A stretch of 64,000 nucleotides of DNA from DUPU01 sp050952465 (lineage in GTDB: Bacteria > Bacillota > Dehalobacteriia > Dehalobacteriales > Dehalobacteriaceae), in NCBI GenBank assembly GCA_050952465.1, contig JBMNKZ010000005.1:248001-312000 (forward strand). The letters are read 5' to 3'. Below the pieces are notes generated by a model. That model was not told where the DNA came from, ran no database searches, and saw only the letters and a list, made by a program, of their open reading frames with translations. This document shows positions 1-7,704 of the stretch, one piece after another. The position numbers and the translations under genes are program-made. Every line of letters begins with the position of its first letter. Positions within the stretch are counted from its first letter, which is position 1.

Positions 1-680
1 ACTTCAAGCAGCCACTGATCAATATTGCGAGAAAATGTGGATAACCCGGAAGCTTTAAATTCCTCAATTATTTGCCGTAAAAGAGAAACATCTGGGACAG
101 TTTGTGTTAGTCTCTTAATAATTCCATCTTTTGAGGAAACATGCTTTTTAAGCGAACCGCTCAATATACTTTCCCAAAACGAATTTAATTTTGGGTCATT
201 GACACGTTCGACCATAGTGGAAAAATCAGACTTAACAGCAATGTTAATTCCTTTTTCTTCAAGTGTACGCATAACATGATATTGAATGATATACATCATG
301 TCAGCGGAGTCTGTGATAGCATAAACACCACGAAGAATGACGGGAAGAGCCCGCTTCTCCTTTCGAAAATTACGGATTTTCTCCCGAAGCTGGATGTTTT
401 GAATTTTCGGCAAATAATCGTCTATAGAATCGCAATCGTCGCTCAGTAGATGCTTTATGACCGACAACGAATGGCTTTTTCCGGTACCATAGGTGCCCTG
501 AATCCAAAACGATTTCCGCTCATTCTTTTCGGTCGCGGTTAAAGATGAAACAATTTGCGCCATATTGCTCTCAAACACTTTGTTTGAAATAAATGTTTTC
601 CAGTTATCCCCGCGTTCAGCAATAACATTAAATGTTGAATCAAATTGTTCATCAACGCCGACTAATTCAGAATATTTCAT
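1..680 (-). CDS. brxC: BREX-type P-loop ATPase (BrxC-like), partial
   Basis: N-terminal 226 residues of a protein that continues past the left edge. The ATG at 680 follows a good GGAGGAGCG ribosome site. A Walker A motif (GTYGTGKSHS) sits near residue 65, preceded by FWIQ, as in the large P-loop ATPases of BREX systems. In BREX, BrxC is an essential ATPase of the anti-phage complex; its exact mechanism is unsettled. The gene lies 18 bp downstream of a zinc-ribbon miniprotein and the PAPS-reductase-like gene, an order that recalls type 4 BREX (BrxP, BrxC, PglZ, BrxL). PglZ and BrxL would be outside the window, so the assignment rests on this fragment and its neighbour. Another defence ATPase of similar fold is possible. 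Confidence 0.6.
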   Translation of the reverse strand, partial: MKYSELVGVDEQFDSTFNVIAERGDNWKTFISNKVFESNMAQIVSSLTATEKNERKSFWIQGTYGTGKSHSLSVIKHLLSDDCDSIDDYLPKIQNIQLREKIRNFRKEKRALPVILRGVYAITDSADMMYIIQYHVMRTLEEKGINIAVKSDFSTMVERVNDPKLNSFWESILSGSLKKHVSSKDGIIKRLTQTVPDVSLLRQIIEEFKASGLSTFSRNIDQWLLE

Positions 681-698
681 GACCGCTCCTCCAATCAA

Positions 699-890
699 TT
701 ATAGAAAAAGCGTACAGCCTTCCTCTTTAAATTGCACAATTTTCTCTGCTAAGATCTCAACGTCAACATTTAAATATTCGGACAAGCATTGCAAACACAT
801 AAATTGCTTACAATTCTTATTAATTAGTTTTTTATTTAAGGAAATTTCATCCTTTGACAGATTACGGCCGCAAACGTCGCATCTTTTCAT
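699..890 (-). CDS. zinc-ribbon-like miniprotein in the BREX-like operon
   Basis: 63-aa protein with CDVC near the N-terminus (residues 4-7) and CLQC near residue 32, a spacing that suggests one zinc-binding site. The ATG overlaps the TAA of the upstream gene by one base (TAATG), so the two are probably translationally coupled. No family is recognised. Its position between the PAPS-reductase-like and ATPase genes suggests an accessory subunit or regulator of the defence complex. Confidence 0.6.
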   Translation of the reverse strand: MKRCDVCGRNLSKDEISLNKKLINKNCKQFMCLQCLSEYLNVDVEILAEKIVQFKEEGCTLFL

Positions 891-3316
891 TACTTCATCC
901 TTGAAAGTAAATCTCTCAGCACTTGATATGAAGAAAAGCCCCTATTTAAGTGAATATTATCAAGACCTCCGAGCAAATCGACCGTTAAGACTCCCATGTT
1001 CATTAAAGCACGAAGCGCACTAATGAATGCTTCTGCCGGTAAACCGAACACATTATAAACTCCATGCATATTCCTTTCATAGAAATCTGAGACAGTAACC
1101 TCATATGCGTCGTTTTCTTCGGCATTTTTATATAGCAAATACGCAATGGTAACTGCTGAAATTCGATTAGTTCCGACTTTTTGTATTGCCTTTATTGCGT
1201 TACCCGATTTTGTTAAAATGCCGATGCGAAGATTATCATCGCTTTCCGTAATATCAGTGGCGGTACCACCCAAGGGGGTACTCGCAAACGTATTTAAAAG
1301 AGCAGCTATCGGGTTGCCTAATGTAGTTTCGTTAAGGTGGGGGTATTCCTCTTTTAGATTTTCAAGCAATCCAGCACGATCGTAAATAATACCCACATGG
1401 ATATTATTTGTATACCAATTGGCAATTGCGGAATTGAAGCTCAAATTTGTCCATATAATTTGCCACACAAGGGAAGGATGAGAGAAGAATTCCGGTTTAA
1501 GCAATATTGCTAAATCAGATACCTTTTTCTCTTTTTCCGTAACCAATTCAGCCTCACGCATCCATGCAAGCATAGCTGGTATTTGCTTGGGGCCTAATCC
1601 CGAATACCCCATAAACCAATTATCCATATTTGAAAAGAAATTTGTCATCCACGGGTTATCAAAAGTGTCGCGGATACCAAACGTTGAATATTTGTCGATG
1701 CCAGATGTTTTTACTGCAGTACCCCCCATAACTTTTCCTCCTTCATACATTTGACGCCGTGTGGCAATGATACATCCTTTAGTATTGATGTTGAAACAAT
1801 TATGGCAATGCACACACATTGATTCATCAAGAGTGACTTTATTACGGACACGTAAAGCGCCTGTCGGACATTCAACTTCGCAAACACCACATTTTTCACA
1901 ATACGCTGTTTTAGTAAATGTCTTAGAAAGATGGCTGATTAAAAGTATTTTATTTGTTGTTCTGAAGGCTCTAAAATGAATTGTCGAATTAAATTCCTCG
2001 ACTTCAAACTTGACAATTTGATCATCGTACTTAAACTCACCGCTATATTTATTAACCCCTATAGGATAAAAGAGCGGGGCTTCACGCATAAGCGTTCGGA
2101 ACCATGTTCTCCATTCTGTTTTGGGATTAAGGACAACACATTCAAAATTCGGTTCCCTTGAAATAATGTCAATCCTTGAACTATCGAATATCAAACCCTT
2201 TCCACCAGCATTTTTTTTCCAATTGCCACTTGAAATATAATGGTCAATTCTCTCCTGCGATTTAATACCAATATTCCTAGCCATATTTTCAATCACATCA
2301 GTGTATTGTTTAGCCAGCAAAGGATATTTTTTACGAATAACGAATTCAGACCAATCAGAAGCAAACGGGCATACACTGCATCCAGCCCTTGTCAGCCCCA
2401 TTGAATATCCCGGATTGATGTGAATACCTCGAGAGAATAAATATAAGAATACTTCTGTTGTGTTCCATTTAAAAATAGGGCGACAATTGACAATATTAAT
2501 ATGTTTTACACCCTCACCGATTCTGTTATATGCTTCGCGCCGAGAACTTTCATCTGATCGTACGCCTTCAAATACAACAACTTTGGGCTGTTTAGTCGTA
2601 GACAGCAATTCTTTCATCTTGCGGCCAAATAATGCTGTTTTCAATACAGAACAGCACCAGCGATTAACCCTGCTCGGGGGGCCATAGCTGTTCCACATAT
2701 CAATAACGTTTTTGTCACTTTTGGCGTGATGTAATATAAATTGCGGATATTTGTTTCTATAATACATTTCCGTTTCTTTAATTGTATTTTGCGTACAAGG
2801 TAATTCCATGCCTGTATCTGTAAAAACAGTCATGTATTCCTCAACTGGAATGACCCGGCTAACTAAATCCAAAATAACTTGTGAGTCCTTGCCACCGCTA
2901 AAAGCCACAACAAATGAGTTTACTTTTTTTGAATAAAGCTCAAAAGAGTTTTTAATAAAATCAATGGCTTCATTTTCCAAAGAAAAGATGGATTCAGCAT
3001 TAGTTTTCAATAGCCGTTCAATATCAATGGGAACCATCTTAGCAGGAATATTGTTTTCTAAAAATTCTATATCAGGGTCAACATAGATATTGCCTCCTTT
3101 AGCAACAGCTATGTTTATGCCGTTATAGAAATATTTTTTGTCTATAGCCCAACAAACGGGTACATTACTTTTTGGTAATGATGTTACGGCATCAAAGCCG
3201 AACATCCGTAACTCATCAGTAAAAACTGGCCTCGGTGGAACGATTTCATTTTGATCATTAATATCAGTTCCGATACGGATTAAATTACCGCCTTCGGTCC
3301 ATTGTACTTTATACAT
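890..3316 (-). CDS. brxP: PAPS-reductase/ferredoxin fusion protein, BrxP-like
   Basis: 808 aa. The ATG at 3316 is preferred over GTG 3322 because AAAGGTG lies at the right distance. Domains in order: a unique N-terminal region; an ATP-pyrophosphatase/PAPS-reductase domain with the PP-loop SFVVAFSGGKDS near residue 140 and further Cys/His residues (RWCCSVLK, CSVCPFASDW); a ferredoxin segment near residues 475-510 with CEKCGVCEVECP and CVHCHNC; and a C-terminal helical region resembling DUF4007-type domains. PAPS-reductase-like proteins act in phosphorothioation (DndC) and occur as BrxP in type 4 BREX. Here the adjacent BrxC-like ATPase and the absence of DndD/E favour BREX. The substrate is unknown. 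First large gene of the operon after the HTH gene. Confidence 0.7.
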   Translation of the reverse strand: MYKVQWTEGGNLIRIGTDINDQNEIVPPRPVFTDELRMFGFDAVTSLPKSNVPVCWAIDKKYFYNGINIAVAKGGNIYVDPDIEFLENNIPAKMVPIDIERLLKTNAESIFSLENEAIDFIKNSFELYSKKVNSFVVAFSGGKDSQVILDLVSRVIPVEEYMTVFTDTGMELPCTQNTIKETEMYYRNKYPQFILHHAKSDKNVIDMWNSYGPPSRVNRWCCSVLKTALFGRKMKELLSTTKQPKVVVFEGVRSDESSRREAYNRIGEGVKHINIVNCRPIFKWNTTEVFLYLFSRGIHINPGYSMGLTRAGCSVCPFASDWSEFVIRKKYPLLAKQYTDVIENMARNIGIKSQERIDHYISSGNWKKNAGGKGLIFDSSRIDIISREPNFECVVLNPKTEWRTWFRTLMREAPLFYPIGVNKYSGEFKYDDQIVKFEVEEFNSTIHFRAFRTTNKILLISHLSKTFTKTAYCEKCGVCEVECPTGALRVRNKVTLDESMCVHCHNCFNINTKGCIIATRRQMYEGGKVMGGTAVKTSGIDKYSTFGIRDTFDNPWMTNFFSNMDNWFMGYSGLGPKQIPAMLAWMREAELVTEKEKKVSDLAILLKPEFFSHPSLVWQIIWTNLSFNSAIANWYTNNIHVGIIYDRAGLLENLKEEYPHLNETTLGNPIAALLNTFASTPLGGTATDITESDDNLRIGILTKSGNAIKAIQKVGTNRISAVTIAYLLYKNAEENDAYEVTVSDFYERNMHGVYNVFGLPAEAFISALRALMNMGVLTVDLLGGLDNIHLNRGFSSYQVLRDLLSRMK

Positions 3317-3437
3317 AAACACACCTTTCTATTGCGAACGGATAATATTTTGTGTTGACTTTTTCATCAATCAATTAAGACTATGCAGATTAGAATGCTA
3401 TCACTAAGACGAATGGGTTTTTAATCAGTTTCCCATT

Positions 3438-3641
3438 CTACTTGTCTTTTCCATCCGTATGGACATTCTTATCAGAATTTATATAGGTATGGGTAGGTTT
3501 TTGCGCATCTTCTGGAATAATCCAAATACGGCTCATTCGAGCCACACCGGGGATACGGTTGCTTTTACAAAGTATCTGAACCTGTCTGGGAGTGATGCCC
3601 CATTTCTCAGCGGCTTCCTGAACTGTCATATACCCGTTCAA
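3438..3641 (-). CDS. helix-turn-helix DNA-binding protein (MerR/Xis-like)
   Basis: 67 aa from TTG 3641, chosen because GGAGGTG lies six bases upstream; the in-frame ATG at 3629 is too far from it. The core MTVQEAAEKWGITPRQVQ is a winged-helix/excisionase-like HTH, followed by a segment containing RMSRIWIIPEDAQ that is typical of short HTH_17 proteins. It leads the BREX-like operon, with a 121-bp gap to the next gene, and is the first gene behind the promoter at 3683-3711, whose palindrome it may bind. It could equally be an excisionase-type factor. Confidence 0.7.
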   Translation of the reverse strand: MNGYMTVQEAAEKWGITPRQVQILCKSNRIPGVARMSRIWIIPEDAQKPTHTYINSDKNVHTDGKDK

Positions 3642-3682
3642 AATAGCACCTCCGATTATAAGGAAAATAATTCCCAAATATA

Positions 3683-3711
3683 ACTATATATTCGTTTAAA
3701 CGAAATGTCAA
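3683..3711 (-). promoter_or_regulatory. strong promoter with operator palindrome in the spacer
   Basis: On the minus strand TTGACA (3711-3706) and TATAGT (3688-3683) are separated by exactly 17 bp. The spacer contains the perfect 14-bp palindrome TTCGTTTAAACGAA (3691-3704). It would drive the HTH/BREX-like operon and be blocked by a repressor bound to the palindrome, probably the HTH product (inference). Confidence 0.8.
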
Positions 3712-3848
3712 CGCATTAAGTGAATATATTTTAGAAAAGCTACCTTATTCTCATCTGCTATCCGGATATCGGTGTCTGCATTCACGGAATGCCCCAAATA
3801 TAATTAGTCGTTGCGTTTGGTGGGTTTGATATAGAAGAAGTATGAGAG

Positions 3849-3877
3849 CATTGATTCAAGTCAATGTTCTTTTTTCA
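3849..3877 (+). terminator. hairpin plus T-tract upstream of parA (first of two)
   Basis: CATTGA (3849-3854) pairs with TCAATG (3861-3866) around a six-base loop, followed by TTCTTTTTT. Short but of intrinsic-terminator form. A TATAAT box follows at 3878-3883, without a convincing -35, so a promoter for the parA leader may start here. Confidence 0.45.
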
Positions 3878-3895
3878 TATAATACCAAGTAAAAG

Positions 3896-3937
3896 AAGCC
3901 GTTTGCTTTATGAGCATATAAAGCAGGCGGCTTTTTT
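3896..3937 (+). terminator. strong terminator/attenuator in the parA leader
   Basis: AAGCCG-TT-TGCTTTAT (3896-3911) pairs with ATAAAGCA-GG-CGGCTT (3918-3933); the two inner TT/GG positions are U-G wobbles in RNA. The stem has 16 pairs with a six-base loop and runs into TTTTTT. It ends 22 bases before the parA start, so it either ends an upstream transcript or attenuates parAB expression. Confidence 0.75.
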
Positions 3938-3958
3938 GCGTGAGAGGAGGAATTTCAA

Positions 3959-4783
3959 GTGTCAAAAGTAATCGCCCTTGCCAACCAGAAAGGCGGCACG
4001 GGCAAAACAACCACAACGGTCAACTTGGGTATCGGCCTTGCAATGCAGGGGAACAAGGTGCTTTTGGTGGATGCGGACGCGCAAGGAAACCTAACGGATT
4101 CGTTGGGCTTCCATGAGCCGGACAATCTGCCTGTTTCACTGGCGACCGTCTTAACTAAAAGCATGTTGGAGGAACCGTATGAACCTGACGAGGGTATCCT
4201 CCGCCATGCGGAAGGTGTTGACCTCATGCCGGGCAACATTGAGTTATCGGCCATAGAGGTCTCCCTCGTTAATACCATGAGCCGGGAAACGGTGCTGCGC
4301 AGCTACATCAACACAGTCAAAGACAGGTATGATTATGTGCTGATCGACTGTATGCCCTCCCTGGGCATGATGACCATCAACGCCCTTGCCGCCGCGGACA
4401 GCGTAATTATTCCGGTTCAGGCCCATTATCTGCCCGCCAAAGGAATGACGCAGCTTTTACAGACCATAGCCAGGGTAAGGCGGCAAATCAATCCGAAGCT
4501 GACCATTGACGGTGTTTTGGTGACAATGGTGGATAACCGCACCAACTTTGCCAGGGACATTTCCTTTATCTTGCGCCGCGACTATGGCGACAAGCTGCGC
4601 ATTTTCCAAACGGAAATCCCCTTGTCTATCCGTGCGGCCGAAACGAGTGCACTGGGTAAAAGCATTTATACCCACGACCCCCACGGTTTGGCGGCGAAAG
4701 CCTATGAAGCCTTTACGAAGGAGGTGCGGGACATTGGCGAAAAGCAGCGCAAGAGACAGCATCAAGCTGGCCTCAGTAGATGA
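3959..4783 (+). CDS. parA: ParA-family partition ATPase
   Basis: 274 aa from GTG 3959 behind GAGAGGAGG. It has the deviant Walker A KGGTGKTT (residues 11-18), a Walker A' DADAQGN, and the Walker B segment DYVLIDCMPSLG. This is the ParA/Soj type that positions DNA by ATP-dependent nucleoid binding with ParB. ParA/ParB pairs are common at one end of Tn1549/CTn-type ICEs, where they may stabilise the excised circle or help organise replication. The last 50 bases overlap parB in another frame, so the two are co-translated. Expression is probably modulated by the hairpin just upstream. Confidence 0.95.
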   Translation: MSKVIALANQKGGTGKTTTTVNLGIGLAMQGNKVLLVDADAQGNLTDSLGFHEPDNLPVSLATVLTKSMLEEPYEPDEGILRHAEGVDLMPGNIELSAIEVSLVNTMSRETVLRSYINTVKDRYDYVLIDCMPSLGMMTINALAAADSVIIPVQAHYLPAKGMTQLLQTIARVRRQINPKLTIDGVLVTMVDNRTNFARDISFILRRDYGDKLRIFQTEIPLSIRAAETSALGKSIYTHDPHGLAAKAYEAFTKEVRDIGEKQRKRQHQAGLSR

Positions 4784-5675
4784 CCTGTTCACCACCGAGG
4801 AAAGCCGCGCCGAGCAGCAGCGCGAAAAGGTGATGGATATTCCCATGTCGGAAATCAGCGATTTCCCCAACCACCCTTTTAAGGTGAAAGCGGATGAAGC
4901 CATGCTGGAAATGGCGGACAGCGTAAAGCAGTATGGCGTTTTAGTCCCCGGCCTTGTCCGGCCAAAAGCGGACGGCGGCTATGAAATGATTGCCGGACAC
5001 CGGCGCAAAAAGGCAAGCGAGCTTGCGGGCAAGGAAACAATGCCCTGCATTGTCCGTGAGCTGGACGATGATGCCGCGACAATTATCATGGTTGACAGCA
5101 ACCTGCAAAGGGAAAGCATCCTGCCGAGTGAAAAAGCCTTCGCATATAAAATGAAGCTAGAAGCCATGAACAGGCAGGGACAAAGAACAGATTTAACTTG
5201 TTCCCAACTTGGGAACAAGTTAGACGGTAAAAAATCAAGTGAAATTTTAGCAGAACAAATGGGCGAAAGTAAAAATCAAATTTTCCGCCATATCCGCCTT
5301 ACCTCCTTGCTCCCCTCCATCCTTGAGATGGTAGACGAAAAGCAGATCGCCTTTAATCCTGCTGTGGAGCTTTCCTATTTGACCGAAAAGGAACAGCAAG
5401 AGCTTTATGAAACCATGCAATCGGAAGACTGCACCCCGTCTTTGGCCCAGGCGCAGCGGATGAAAAAGCTCAGTCAGGACGGCAGGCTGAACATGGATGT
5501 CATCTTCTCCATTCTCACTGAGGAAAAGCCCAATCAAAAGGAAAAATTCAACATCCGGCGGGAACGCATCGACCGCTTTTTTCCCAGCAACTTTACGGAA
5601 AAGCAAAAAGAGGACTTGATCGTTCAACTTCTGGAAAGCTGGTACAAAAAGCGGCAGCGGGAACAGGAACGCTAA
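4734..5675 (+). CDS. parB: ParB/Spo0J-family partition protein
   Basis: 313 aa from TTG 4734; GGAGG lies nine bases upstream, inside the end of parA. The start gives AKSSARDSIKLASVDDLF, the usual beginning of ICE ParB proteins. The nuclease-like fold has GHRRKKASELAG and the HTH region lies around AEQMGESKNQIFRHIRLT. It should bind a parS-like site and stimulate ParA. A 29-bp palindrome lies within its own coding sequence (5194-5222). The basic C-terminus (KKRQREQER) is typical of the family. Confidence 0.93.
   Translation: MAKSSARDSIKLASVDDLFTTEESRAEQQREKVMDIPMSEISDFPNHPFKVKADEAMLEMADSVKQYGVLVPGLVRPKADGGYEMIAGHRRKKASELAGKETMPCIVRELDDDAATIIMVDSNLQRESILPSEKAFAYKMKLEAMNRQGQRTDLTCSQLGNKLDGKKSSEILAEQMGESKNQIFRHIRLTSLLPSILEMVDEKQIAFNPAVELSYLTEKEQQELYETMQSEDCTPSLAQAQRMKKLSQDGRLNMDVIFSILTEEKPNQKEKFNIRRERIDRFFPSNFTEKQKEDLIVQLLESWYKKRQREQER
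5194..5222. repeat. 29-bp perfect palindrome inside parB (candidate parS/operator)
   Basis: Arms TAACTTGTTCCCAA (5194-5207) and TTGGGAACAAGTTA (5209-5222) are exact inverted complements around a single C. It encodes a segment containing LTCSQLGNKL of ParB. Fourteen-base perfect arms are unlikely by chance. A ParB-binding site is the obvious candidate, but binding is inferred. Confidence 0.75.
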
Positions 5676-5683
5676 AACGTGGC

Positions 5684-5715
5684 AGCCTCGCTCTCAAAAA
5701 AAAGAGGGCTTTTTT
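5684..5715 (+). terminator. probable terminator after parB
   Basis: AGCCTC (5684-5689) can pair with GAGGGCT (5704-5710) with one bulged base, followed by TTTTT. An A-rich loop lies between. Weak stem but in the right place, nine bases after the parB stop. Confidence 0.45.
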
Positions 5716-5742
5716 GTGTCCGTTGGGGAAGGAGGTGTTTCA

Positions 5743-5916
5743 ATGTACTTTACGGAGGGGCGGCTGCGGACCTATGAGCGCATGATGCAGGAGAAGCCGA
5801 AGCATGAACACGATCCCGCAAAAACTATGCCGGATCGGAATTGCAAGCATTGCCTTCATTACGATACGCAGCAAGAGAAATGCGGCAAAGAAAGATGTAT
5901 TGTTTTTAGGGAATAA
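5743..5916 (+). CDS. small Cys-rich protein (Cys_rich_VLP type)
   Basis: 57 aa. ATG 5743 is preferred over the upstream GTG 5716 because GGAGGTG sits directly before it. C-terminal RNCKHCLHYD and KCGKERCIVF give four cysteines as two CX2-4C pairs, as in the cysteine-rich VLP-type proteins found after parB in clostridial ICEs. Probably metal-binding; function unknown. Confidence 0.7.
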   Translation: MYFTEGRLRTYERMMQEKPKHEHDPAKTMPDRNCKHCLHYDTQQEKCGKERCIVFRE

Positions 5917-6266
5917 GATGCCATTTTATACTAAGGAGGTAGTCAGCCTGTTTATAAAACACGCAGACAGCGCCGCCTTCCTTCGCCCTTCTCCATGCAT
6001 CGCTCCTTAAAAACTACCAGCCGAAAAAGAAAATATCCCTGTCTTTCGGCAGGTAATACACAAAATAGCTTTGCATGAAGCGTTAGAACGAACAGCCACA
6101 GGGTGTTCCAAACCCTGTTCCGGCGCATCCTCATGGACGATAAACTATCACTCGGCAGCAATGGACAGGCTGCCGGGAAAATGAAAAACAGATGGGCGTC
6201 CGCCTTCTTTTTCGGAAGGTAAAGCCGCCCTCCATCTAAAATTTCCGGAAGGAGGAAGCATACAAT
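5917..6266. other. 350-bp intergenic stretch before the pilus locus
   Basis: No convincing gene is seen. A GGAGG at 5935-5939 precedes no good start codon, and reading frames through here have uncharacteristic composition. The last bases hold the GGAAGGAGG ribosome site of the CpaB-like gene. The pilus promoter presumably lies here, but no clear -35/-10 pair was recognised. Confidence 0.4.
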
Positions 6267-6977
6267 TTGCAACTACTCAAGAATCGGATATTTTTAAGCG
6301 CCCTTTGCCTAATCCTGGCGGCGGGCGTTTCGTTTTTTCTCCTGCCTCGTTTTTACGAAAGCAAAAACGCGACCGTGACAGTGTTGCGGGCGGCAGCGGA
6401 CATTCCGGCAGGGACGGCAATCCAGGACAAACACCTTGTTTCAGTGGAAGTCGGAAGCTATGGCCTGCCGGAAAATGTCATGAATGACAAGTCCCTGATT
6501 ATCGGAAAAATCGCGCAGACCGACATCGCAAAGGGGGATTTTTTGTTTCCGCGAAAACTCGGCGGAACGATTGCCAGCGAGCTGCTTGACCGCATTGCCG
6601 CAAACAATCAGCGTTTGGTTACTATAAGCGTCCCGAGCATCGCGGCGGGATTATCCTCACACCTGAGAAGCGGCGACATCGTGACGGTGGCCGTGTTTGC
6701 GGATAAATCACCCAACGGTCAAAGCGCCTCTCCGCAGGTGATCATTTATCCCGAATTAAAGGAACTGGAGGTTTACAGTGCGGAGAATGCCCGCGCCCAG
6801 GATGCCGCCCAGGTTCGGAAGCAGCAGGCCGAAAGCCAGTCCTCCACCGGGGACCCCATCGTGAAAGCCGTGACACTGATTGTCACCGAAGCGCAAGCGG
6901 AAAGGCTCATCCAGGCCGAATACACCGGCAAATTACATTTGATCTTTGAGAAACGGGGTGTGAGACGTGAGCAGTAA
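6267..6977 (+). CDS. cpaB: CpaB/RcpC-like Flp pilus assembly protein (SAF domain)
   Basis: 236 aa from TTG 6267 behind GGAAGGAGG. One N-terminal membrane segment (residues 7-26, ending FFLLPRFY) is followed by a SAF domain (VTVLRAAADIPAGTAI...). The C-terminal half contains VTIVSVPSIAAGLSSHLRSGD-like pilus-assembly sequence (read here as TISVPSIAAGLSSHL). CpaB/RcpC proteins sit in the periphery of the Tad machine and help export or modify Flp pili. First gene of a tightly packed operon; it overlaps the next gene by 11 bases. It lacks the outer-membrane secretin partner, as expected in a monoderm. Confidence 0.85.
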   Translation: MQLLKNRIFLSALCLILAAGVSFFLLPRFYESKNATVTVLRAAADIPAGTAIQDKHLVSVEVGSYGLPENVMNDKSLIIGKIAQTDIAKGDFLFPRKLGGTIASELLDRIAANNQRLVTISVPSIAAGLSSHLRSGDIVTVAVFADKSPNGQSASPQVIIYPELKELEVYSAENARAQDAAQVRKQQAESQSSTGDPIVKAVTLIVTEAQAERLIQAEYTGKLHLIFEKRGVRREQ

Positions 6978-7704
6978 AATCATCACCGTCTGGGGCGGCA
7001 GCAACAGCGGAAAAAGCACCTTCGCCACCAACCTGGCCTGCGCCCTTTCCATCCGTGACCGTCTGGTGGGCCTCATTTCCGCCAATTTGGTCTTCGGAGA
7101 GCTGCAAATTTTCTTCGGCCAGAACGTTCCCCCGGAAAAGGGCCTGTTCCGGGCGCTAAGCGAAGACAACCCCAACATCGGGGAGAAATTCGTGGAGTCA
7201 GGGGAGAGCAAAAACCTGTTTTTCCTGTCCGCGCCCACCCGTTATTCTGGGCTTCTCTGTGATACCGTGACCCTTGCGCAGGTGGAGCAAATGATCAACG
7301 CCGCGTCCGTGGTGTTCGACATTCTGGTCATCGACGGGGCCGCGGAACTGACAAACCCGGTGTCGGGCGTGGGCTTGTGGCTGGCGGAGAAAATCTGCAC
7401 CCTGCACCGGCCCTCCATTGCGGCGCGGATGTGGCATCAGGGCGTCTCCGATTTTGTGCGGGAGCTGCACATAGCGGAGAAGCAAATCCATATCCTGCAA
7501 GCTCCGGACGGCGATTTCGACGATCAGACCTACCGGGAGATGATCGGACTTCCCTTTGCCTTTGATCTGCCTCACGTTAAGCGAGCCAGCGAGCTGCAAA
7601 ACGCCGGAACGCCCCTGTATTTCCACCACGACCGGGCCTGCCGGTATTACAGCAAGGTGCTGGAACAGATTGCTGACGGAATCTGCGGAGGTGGCAAGCC
7701 ATGA
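6967..7704 (+). CDS. TadZ/CpaE-like ParA-superfamily ATPase
   Basis: 245 aa from GTG 6967. The P-loop WGGSNSGKSTFATNLA (about residues 8-23) is a MinD/ParA-like variant with GSNSGKS instead of KGGxGKT, and FDILVIDGAAEL is the Walker B region. In Tad loci the ParA-like TadZ/CpaE protein places the pilus machine at a cell position. The order cpaB-tadZ-tadA supports this role over plasmid partition. The Walker A change suggests modified ATP handling. Confidence 0.8.
   Translation: MSSKIITVWGGSNSGKSTFATNLACALSIRDRLVGLISANLVFGELQIFFGQNVPPEKGLFRALSEDNPNIGEKFVESGESKNLFFLSAPTRYSGLLCDTVTLAQVEQMINAASVVFDILVIDGAAELTNPVSGVGLWLAEKICTLHRPSIAARMWHQGVSDFVRELHIAEKQIHILQAPDGDFDDQTYREMIGLPFAFDLPHVKRASELQNAGTPLYFHHDRACRYYSKVLEQIADGICGGGKP

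Noticed and set aside
890..3316. Could be DndC of a phosphorothioation system rather than BrxP
   Set aside because: No DndD/DndE partner is seen; the ferredoxin and C-terminal DUF4007-like parts and the adjacent BrxC-like ATPase favour BREX. Not excluded.
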